Positions 58,807-64,000 of a stretch of 64,000 bases of DNA are shown in pieces. The notes below the pieces were generated by a model. The model ran no database searches and was not told where the DNA came from. It saw only the letters and a list, made by a program, of their open reading frames with translations. Source of the stretch: Thermotoga neapolitana DSM 4359 (GTDB lineage Bacteria; Thermotogota; Thermotogae; Thermotogales; Thermotogaceae). Location: positions 962,729 to 1,026,728 of the forward strand of contig NC_011978.1 of assembly GCF_000018945.1 (NCBI RefSeq). Reading direction: 5' to 3'. How positions within the stretch are numbered: position 1 is the first letter of the stretch; each line of letters opens with the position of its first letter. A program made the position numbers and the translations under genes.

Positions 58807-59620
58807 AGTACTTCCCCTCCATCTCTTCCAGTTTTCTAACAACGTTCTCTATCAAGGAAACAGGTGTGGAAGTTCCACTGAACACACACACCGTACCATA
58901 TTTTACTACGTCTTCTGGTATTTCGTCGGGGGACTCCACCCAAATGGCTCTGGAATTTCTGGATGCAAGACGGAACAGTTTTCCTGTGTTAGAACTGTGT
59001 TTTCCCCCGACCACTACGGAAAGATCGCAGATTTTCGAAAGTTCTTTCACTTCCCTTTCCCGTTCTACAGTCACAGGGCATATTGTGTTCAGATAGATGG
59101 CCTTTTCGAAGTTGTTCATTTTGATCATCTCTGAGACGAATTCCCTGTATTCATCCAGAGAGGAGGTGGTTTGGGACAGGAAAACCACGTTCTTTTCTTC
59201 TGTTTTGAAGGGCTTCTTAGTTACGATCGCGGGAGCGTATCCCATCAGAGCCACCATCTCGGGATGATCCCTTTTTCCAAACACTATGAGCTTTCCTCTG
59301 GAAGAATACTCTCTGGCTGTCCTGAAAAGTTGAAAGACAATAGGACAGGTGAGATCCACAACTTCTGGGTAAATCTTTCTCAATTTTTCAAGCTTTTCTT
59401 CCGGGATTCCATGGGCTCTTACAACGAAGACGTCTCCGTCGGTGGGATCGGAGGAGATCTTCAAGCCCTTTTTCAACAGATCTTCCATTACCTGCCTGTT
59501 GTGAACGATCTCACCGTCTGTTACAACCCTTTTTCCTTCATTCAGAAGGTTTTCAACGGTTCTTATAGCCCTTTCCACTCCAAAGCAAAAACCGACGTTC
59601 TTTGCAACGATGATCTTCAA
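58781..59620 (-). CDS. ispH: 4-hydroxy-3-methylbut-2-enyl diphosphate reductase
   Basis: IspH (LytB) makes isopentenyl and dimethylallyl diphosphate in the last step of the MEP isoprenoid pathway. It is an iron-sulfur enzyme. The 279-residue protein has the three cluster cysteines in KNVGFCFGVERA, DLTCPIVF and NTICPVTVERE, plus VVGGKHSSNTGKL. The TTG start at 59620 overlaps the cmk stop (TTGA) after GAGAGGATGAAGG. Its end overlaps rpsA by 26 bases. In some Clostridia the two are a single fused IspH-S1 gene. Confidence 0.94.
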   Translation of the reverse strand: MKIIVAKNVGFCFGVERAIRTVENLLNEGKRVVTDGEIVHNRQVMEDLLKKGLKISSDPTDGDVFVVRAHGIPEEKLEKLRKIYPEVVDLTCPIVFQLFRTAREYSSRGKLIVFGKRDHPEMVALMGYAPAIVTKKPFKTEEKNVVFLSQTTSSLDEYREFVSEMIKMNNFEKAIYLNTICPVTVEREREVKELSKICDLSVVVGGKHSSNTGKLFRLASRNSRAIWVESPDEIPEDVVKYGTVCVFSGTSTPVSLIENVVRKLEEMEGKYYGTNGIQR

Positions 59621-60279
59621 GCCTTCATCCTCTCCTCGACGAGTTTCAGTATTTTCTGAAGAACTTCGTTCACACTCATGCTGGTTGTGTCGATGACCAC
59701 GGCATCTTCCGCTGGTTTGAGTGGAGCAATTTTCCTGCTGGAATCCTGTGTGTCCCTTGAGATCAATTCCCTTTCAACCTCTTCCCTGCTGACGTTCAAA
59801 CCTTTTTTCTGATATTCTCTGAGTTTCCTTTCGATGCGAGCCTCCAGGGAGGCTGTGAGAAAAATCTTGAGCTGAGCATCTGGCAAAACGACGGTTCCGA
59901 TATCCCTTCCTTCAACTACTATGTTTTTGTCATCACAGATCTCTCGCTGTATTCTGACGAGGTGCTCTCTCACAAGATCGAGCTTTGCAAAATCTGAAGC
60001 AAGAATACCCGCTTCTGGACTCTGAATCTTTTCCGTGTAATCTTTTCCGTTGATGAACACCCTTCCATCTCTGTAATCCACTTTCACATCTTTGAGAGCC
60101 TTTTCCAGTTCCTCTCTGGGTGAGGAGGGATTCAGTCCTTTTTCTTTCAGGTAGACAGCAACAGCGCGGTAAGTGGCTCCCGTGTTCAGATGTTCAAAGC
60201 CCAGCCTCTCTGCCAGGAGTTTTGCGATGGTGGACTTTCCCGAGGCTGCTGGTCCGTCTATTGCTATCTGAAACCCCAT
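59617..60279 (-). CDS. cmk: Cytidylate kinase
   Basis: Cmk phosphorylates CMP and dCMP. The 220-residue protein has AIDGPAASGKSTIAKLLAERLG (P-loop), LNTGATYRAVA, VVEGRDIGTVVLPDA and LISRDTQDSSRKIAPL, the family signature in order. The ATG follows GGAGGAGGTGTAGG, 1-2 bases after the STAS gene. The cmk-ispH-rpsA-der order is widely conserved. Confidence 0.96.
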   Translation of the reverse strand: MGFQIAIDGPAASGKSTIAKLLAERLGFEHLNTGATYRAVAVYLKEKGLNPSSPREELEKALKDVKVDYRDGRVFINGKDYTEKIQSPEAGILASDFAKLDLVREHLVRIQREICDDKNIVVEGRDIGTVVLPDAQLKIFLTASLEARIERKLREYQKKGLNVSREEVERELISRDTQDSSRKIAPLKPAEDAVVIDTTSMSVNEVLQKILKLVEERMKA

Positions 60280-60280
60280 C

Positions 60281-60613
60281 CTACACCTCCTCCGTGGTGT
60301 CGACGATCTTGAAAATCTTGTCCAGGTGTGTGAGTTTGAAGATTCTCAGAATGCTCTCCTTCAGAGAACTGAGAATGAATTCCTTTCCATTGATCTTGGC
60401 ATCCTTCAAGATGACGACCAGAGTACCAAGACCTGCACTGTCCATGTAGGAGACGGAAGAAAGGTCCAGAACGATCTTCTTTTTGTCTGTCGATGAGACA
60501 AGGTTTCTCAACTGCTCTTTCAACTCTGAGGAATTGTACGCATCGATTTCTCCATGAACCTTCACGATTATCTTGTCTTCCTGCTCTATCTTTTCCAGTT
60601 TCAGGCCTTCCAC
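60281..60613 (-). CDS. Anti-sigma factor antagonist (STAS domain)
   Basis: A SpoIIAA/RsbV-like STAS protein that would bind an anti-sigma kinase and be controlled by serine phosphorylation. The 110-residue protein has [38 protein letters not shown] with the phosphorylatable Ser of the DSAGLG motif, and [18 protein letters not shown] 60613 follows GGAGGGATA, 1 base after the aspS stop; longer readings run into aspS. T. maritima TM1442 of this type has a structure (from memory). No kinase or phosphatase partner lies in the window. Confidence 0.93.
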   Translation of the reverse strand: MEGLKLEKIEQEDKIIVKVHGEIDAYNSSELKEQLRNLVSSTDKKKIVLDLSSVSYMDSAGLGTLVVILKDAKINGKEFILSSLKESILRIFKLTHLDKIFKIVDTTEEV

Positions 60614-60614
60614 A

Positions 60615-62354
60615 CTATCCCTCCTCAACACGGATTCTGAGTTCTCTAAGTTGTTTTTCATCGACCGATGAAGGTGCCCCTGTCAGAAGACACACACCGT
60701 TTCCTGTCTTCGGAAACGGAATGACCTCTCTTATGGAGTTTTCTCCAGCGATGATGGCCACCAGCCTGTCCAGTCCAAATGCGATTCCACCGTGTGGAGG
60801 AACACCGTATTTGAACGCTTCGAGGAAAAATCCAAACTTCTCCCGGGCTTCTTCTTCTCTCATTCCAAGTAGTTTGAAGATCTTTTCCTGTATCTCTCTT
60901 TTGTGTATCCTTATGCTTCCTCCTCCTACCTCGTATCCGTTTATAACGATGTCGTAGGCTTTTGCCTTTACCTTCGTATGATCATCACCGAGGGTTTCTT
61001 CAACCGGCATGGTGAATGGATGATGCCTTGCCACGAACCTTTCTTCTTCTTCGCTCCACTCGAAGTATGGAAAATCGACCACCCAGAGGATGTCGAATCC
61101 CTTTGCCAGGTGTGAAAAGTACTCTTTTCCTATTTCCAGTCTGAGTGTTCCAAGGGCTTCATTGAGGAGGTTTCTATCCTTATGGGCAGCTATCAGACAA
61201 ACGTCCCCTTCCTTCAGATTCTCCTTTTCTACTATCGTTTTGAACTCCCTTTCGAGATGCTTCAGGTGTGGTGAAACGATCTTTTCTTCCACTTTGAACC
61301 AGATGAGCCCTCCAAGTCCGAGTTCTTTTGCCCTCTCCATCAACTCGTCACCTTTTTTTCTTGTCATCTCAGAAGCGAACTCTGGAACGACGAATCCCTT
61401 TACACTTCCTCCCTCTTCCAGAACGCTTCTTATCACCCTGAAGGTGGTCCCTTCGAAGGCGTATCCCAGATCTCTCAGTTCCATGCCGTACCTTCTGTCG
61501 GGCTTGTCCGTTCCGTACTTTTCCATCGCCTCGCTGTATGTTATTCTGTCAAACGGTGTTTTCAGATCCATTCCGATGGCTTCTCTGAACACCCGGGCGA
61601 TCATACCTTCGCTCACTGAAAGAACGTCCTCTACATCAACAAAAGACATCTCCACATCGACCTGGGTGAACTCTGGTTGTCTGTCCGCTCTTAAGTCCTC
61701 GTCTCTGAAACACCTGACTATTTGAAAGTACCTGTCGAAACCAGATATCATCAGAAGCTGCTTGAAAAGCTGTGGAGATTGTGGAAGAGCATAGAATTTC
61801 CCTGGTCTGAGGCGGGAGGGAACCAGAAAGTCCCGCGCTCCCTCCGGTGTGCTCTTCGTGAGAAAGGGTGTTTCTATCTCCAGGAAACCCAGTTCATCGA
61901 AATATCTTCTGATCACCCTTGTGATGTTGTATCTCAGAATTATGTTGTCCCTCATTCGTTTCGACCTCAGATCTATGTACCGGTACCTGAGTCTCATCTC
62001 TTCTTTCGGTGTTTCGTTGGGATAGAAGGGAAGAGGTTCCGCTTTGGAGAGGATTTCTATTCTTTCGGCGACAACTTCTATCTCACCGGTTGCTATGTTT
62101 GGATTTTCCGTGCCTTCTGGTCTTCTCCGTACGGTTCCTTCGACCAGAACAACGGACTCCCGTGTGAGTTCGTCCACCGTTTCGTAGGCTTTGCTGTTCA
62201 CATCGCACACGATCTGTGTTTCACCGTATCTATCCCTCAGATCGATGAATCGAACCCCTCCAAGGTCCCTTATTCTGTCCACCCATCCACAGAGTTTCAC
62301 TTTCTTTCCTTCGTCCTCTACTCTGAGTTCGCCACAGGTATGAGTTCTCAACAT
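60615..62354 (-). CDS. aspS: Aspartyl-tRNA synthetase
   Basis: AspS charges tRNA-Asp. The 579-residue bacterial-type enzyme has an N-terminal OB anticodon domain ([26 protein letters not shown]), the class II motifs FLEIETPFL (motif 1), [30 protein letters not shown] (motif 2) and [11 protein letters not shown] (motif 3), and the bacterial GAD insertion domain of about 110 residues. It overlaps the eIF2B-like gene by 7 bases. Whether it is discriminating or not cannot be told here. Confidence 0.97.
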   Translation of the reverse strand: MLRTHTCGELRVEDEGKKVKLCGWVDRIRDLGGVRFIDLRDRYGETQIVCDVNSKAYETVDELTRESVVLVEGTVRRRPEGTENPNIATGEIEVVAERIEILSKAEPLPFYPNETPKEEMRLRYRYIDLRSKRMRDNIILRYNITRVIRRYFDELGFLEIETPFLTKSTPEGARDFLVPSRLRPGKFYALPQSPQLFKQLLMISGFDRYFQIVRCFRDEDLRADRQPEFTQVDVEMSFVDVEDVLSVSEGMIARVFREAIGMDLKTPFDRITYSEAMEKYGTDKPDRRYGMELRDLGYAFEGTTFRVIRSVLEEGGSVKGFVVPEFASEMTRKKGDELMERAKELGLGGLIWFKVEEKIVSPHLKHLEREFKTIVEKENLKEGDVCLIAAHKDRNLLNEALGTLRLEIGKEYFSHLAKGFDILWVVDFPYFEWSEEEERFVARHHPFTMPVEETLGDDHTKVKAKAYDIVINGYEVGGGSIRIHKREIQEKIFKLLGMREEEAREKFGFFLEAFKYGVPPHGGIAFGLDRLVAIIAGENSIREVIPFPKTGNGVCLLTGAPSSVDEKQLRELRIRVEEG

Positions 62355-63058
62355 GCTGTCCCTCCCTCTGGATCTGTTATTATCGCAGTTATCAACTCAG
62401 ATGGAATCACCTCGAACAGATCTGTCTCTTTCAGGGATCTTGAACCGAACTTGAAAGGATCTGCCACCACCAGAAAGGGCTTTTTCTGCTCTCTGCACAG
62501 AATCGCAAGCGTGGTTGATCCCACTTTGTTCAGAACATTTCCTGCTTCATCGACATAATCGGCTCCGACAAGGCACAGATCCACTTCTTTTAGGGTTCTA
62601 TACGCCATAAGGTCTTCGATGAGTTCGACCTTCAAGCCTTCCCTTCTCAAAGATTCTACCAGTATCCTTCCTTCGCTTCCAGGCCGCGATTCCAGAACGT
62701 GAACACAGACTGGTTTCGCCCTGATGAAGGTTTGTTTTAGAGTCTTGCTGTTGCTCAGTGTTATTATCCTTTTTCCTCTGCAAAAAGAAGACGCGTATTC
62801 GACTGTGCGCTCCAGTGCTTTTTTTAAAAGGCGACGAAACTCCGATAGTTCTTTCTTTGGTGGATTTGCTTTCAGAAAACGCGCCAGTTTTTCCAGAACC
62901 GCCATGGGTTTTTCATCACAGAAAAGGTCTATATCCCTTATCACCTCATCCATGTTCAGAGATTCGAAATTGTTCTCGATGAAGTTGATCAGACGTTCTG
63001 CTACTTCCTGCGATCCTTCTGTTTTCATCTGGCTCAAAAATTCCCGTACCCTGTGCAC
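62348..63058 (-). CDS. eIF2B/MtnA-superfamily protein, short form
   Basis: A 236-residue protein of the eIF2B-alpha / methylthioribose-1-phosphate isomerase superfamily. The first 100 residues are helical ([13 protein letters not shown] and so on), and the C-terminal Rossmann-like half has [30 protein letters not shown] and [25 protein letters not shown], the superfamily core with Asp in GAD and the NKVGS loop. The catalytic GALATAG-type cysteine segment of MtnA is not present, so it may be a binding protein rather than an isomerase. GTG 63058 follows GAGGTGG. First gene of the 11-gene minus operon. Confidence 0.82.
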   Translation of the reverse strand: MHRVREFLSQMKTEGSQEVAERLINFIENNFESLNMDEVIRDIDLFCDEKPMAVLEKLARFLKANPPKKELSEFRRLLKKALERTVEYASSFCRGKRIITLSNSKTLKQTFIRAKPVCVHVLESRPGSEGRILVESLRREGLKVELIEDLMAYRTLKEVDLCLVGADYVDEAGNVLNKVGSTTLAILCREQKKPFLVVADPFKFGSRSLKETDLFEVIPSELITAIITDPEGGTAC

Positions 63059-63080
63059 TCCGGTACCACCTCACATAAGT

Positions 63081-63108
63081 ATTGTATCCCAATTTCCTTC
63101 CGTTCCAA
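63081..63108 (-). promoter_or_regulatory. Promoter of the 11-gene minus operon
   Basis: On the minus strand: -35 TTGGAA (complement of 63103-63108), a 16-base spacer, and -10 TACAAT (complement of 63081-63086). Transcription would start near 63074, just before the ribosome site of the eIF2B-like gene, leaving a very short leader. Confidence 0.6.
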
Positions 63109-63139
63109 ATAAGTAGTTGTAATCGGTGTTTTTCTGGTG

Positions 63140-63192
63140 TTTTCGGAAATTTTCAGAAATTATCTGGAAATAAATTGAGAATTCTCCGAAAA
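63140..63192. repeat. Inverted repeat in the divergent control region
   Basis: TTTTCGGA (63140-63147) and TCCGAAAA (63185-63192) are exact inverted repeats 37 bases apart, and GAGAATTCTC (63177-63186) is a palindrome overlapping the second arm. They lie just upstream of the -35 of the rightward promoter in an AT-rich stretch and could be operators or form a looped structure. The region 63059-63263 contains no other gene. Confidence 0.45.
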
Positions 63193-63199
63193 TCTCTCG

Positions 63200-63228
63200 T
63201 TTACAACCGAAATCATTGGTGTTATAAT
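63200..63228 (+). promoter_or_regulatory. Promoter of the DUF4912 gene
   Basis: A near-consensus sigma-A promoter: -35 TTTACA (63200-63205), a 17-base spacer and -10 TATAAT (63223-63228). Transcription should start near 63235, about 30 bases before the ATG. Confidence 0.85.
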
Positions 63229-63263
63229 TTTCTAAAACGAAGATTAACAAGGGGGCGAAGATC

Positions 63264-64000
63264 ATGAAAAGAGAAGAGATAATCAAGTGGCTCGATACGG
63301 ATCCCACCATACAGGAACTCAAGAGATTCGCAAAGAGTCTGGGACTCAGAGTGAGAAAGGCTATGAAGAAAAAAGATGTCATAAAACTCATAAGAGAACA
63401 TGTGGAAAACACCTCAGTGACGAGTGCATCCTCCGGTGCCCCTGCTTTGAAGCAGGAAACACCCGCAGATCTCACGCTTCCCAGAACTTACAACAAGAAC
63501 AAACTCGTTCTCATGCCCGTCAATCCCTACGTGGTGTTCTCCTACTGGGATTTCGATGATGAAACAAGAAATTTGATGAAACAGAAAGCGAGAGAAGGAA
63601 AGGCCGTTATCAGACTTTACGATGTCACCTTCATAATGTTCGATGGAACAAACGCCCACAGGACCTTCGAATACAGACTCGATGAAACCACGCTTGAAGC
63701 GGGAAACTTCTACTTCCAGGTTCCCATGCCCAAGGCGGACTATCTCTCGGAGATGGGCTATCTCGATGACGAGGGAAGGTTCTTTCCTGTGATGAGGTCC
63801 AATGTGGCAAGGACCCCGGCTGCTTCTCCTTCGACTTCTTCCAGAGAAAGATGGTATGATCTGCGTAGCAAAAAGAGGAGTGTGATCCTCTCCGAAGGAA
63901 GTCTGGTGAAACCGATAGAAAAGCTGAGAGGTGTAACCTCTCCTGGTTGGCCTTCTGGACAGGGAATAGGTATAATGTGGGAGATCTTCAGAAGCGGGAG
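63264..64000 (+). CDS. DUF4912 protein with Rho_N-like N-terminus (3' end outside window)
   Basis: The frame is open from ATG 63264 to the right edge, at least 245 residues. The first 45 residues (IQELKRFAKSLGLRVRKAMKKKDVIKLIREH) follow the helix-extended Rho_N/SAP pattern. A Ser/Ala-rich linker leads to a DUF4912-type domain with KNKLVLMPVNPYVVFSYWDF, the family start, and RLYDVTFIMFDGTNAHRTFEY, YFQVPMPKADYLSEMGYLD. DUF4912 proteins have no firm biochemical role. The ATG follows GGGGGCGAAGATC. It has its own promoter, divergent from the minus operon. Confidence 0.85.
   Translation, partial: MKREEIIKWLDTDPTIQELKRFAKSLGLRVRKAMKKKDVIKLIREHVENTSVTSASSGAPALKQETPADLTLPRTYNKNKLVLMPVNPYVVFSYWDFDDETRNLMKQKAREGKAVIRLYDVTFIMFDGTNAHRTFEYRLDETTLEAGNFYFQVPMPKADYLSEMGYLDDEGRFFPVMRSNVARTPAASPSTSSRERWYDLRSKKRSVILSEGSLVKPIEKLRGVTSPGWPSGQGIGIMWEIFRSG

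Overview
This window is a core, housekeeping stretch of a chromosome from a Thermotoga-type hyperthermophile (order Thermotogales, T. maritima/T. neapolitana group). The evidence is the protein sequences and gene order, which match the T. maritima TM1439-TM1523 region as I remember it. Many starts are GTG or TTG, Shine-Dalgarno (SD) sites are strong GGAGG, gene spacing is very tight with ATGA-type overlaps, and ribosomal proteins are rich in Arg, Lys and Glu. No database search was run, so the species is not fixed. There are no tRNA or rRNA genes, CRISPR arrays, insertion sequences or prophage genes that I can support.

Layout. (1) 1-7759, plus strand: a lysine/diaminopimelate operon (asd-dapF-dapA-dapB-dapH-lysC-lysA-deacetylase) that uses the N-acetyl branch, followed by a Fur-family regulator and a small membrane protein. 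tmcAL (7756-9033) follows and appears to start at CTG. (2) 9003-14943, minus strand: phoH-pgpH-like-ybeY-DUF1015-Zn protease-rsmB, an RNA-maturation and second-messenger operon, divergent from a small DUF1893 gene. (3) 15470-34934, plus strand: a 35-gene translation superoperon joining the str, S10, spc and alpha clusters (rpsL to rplQ, with secY, adk, map, infA and rpoA). It has one consensus promoter at the front and a strong terminator at the end. (4) 34981-38100: rho, an ROK glucokinase and a DegV fatty-acid-binding protein.

(5) 38036-40680, minus strand: a DUF5317 membrane protein, an HD-GYP protein with an unusually AT-rich membrane half, a 228-bp inverted-repeat-bounded segment carrying a 28-residue ORF, and engB. 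(6) 40724-50571, plus strand: cobO, psuG, then rpmH-rnpA-yidD-yidC-jag-cupin, rplU-prp-rpmA-ribU-rplM-rpsI (with an L21 leader), and dnaG-rpoD after an intervening terminator. (7) 50580-63058, minus strand: an 11-gene operon (eIF2B-like, aspS, STAS, cmk, ispH, rpsA, der, plsY, secreted repeat protein, TPR protein, mfd). (8) 63264 to the end: a partial DUF4912 gene with its own promoter.

The genes work mainly in translation, ribosome assembly, membrane insertion and transcription control. The most interesting signals are regulatory and architectural. Terminators sit directly in front of rho and dnaG-rpoD, with a pyrimidine-rich tract before rho. The rnpA frame stays open across the whole of rpmH. 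Prp protease is present although L27 lacks the N-terminal extension it is known to cleave. A near-perfect L21 leader helix precedes rplU. A small repeat-bounded element lies between engB and the HD-GYP gene. I do not see an entirely new multi-gene system here.
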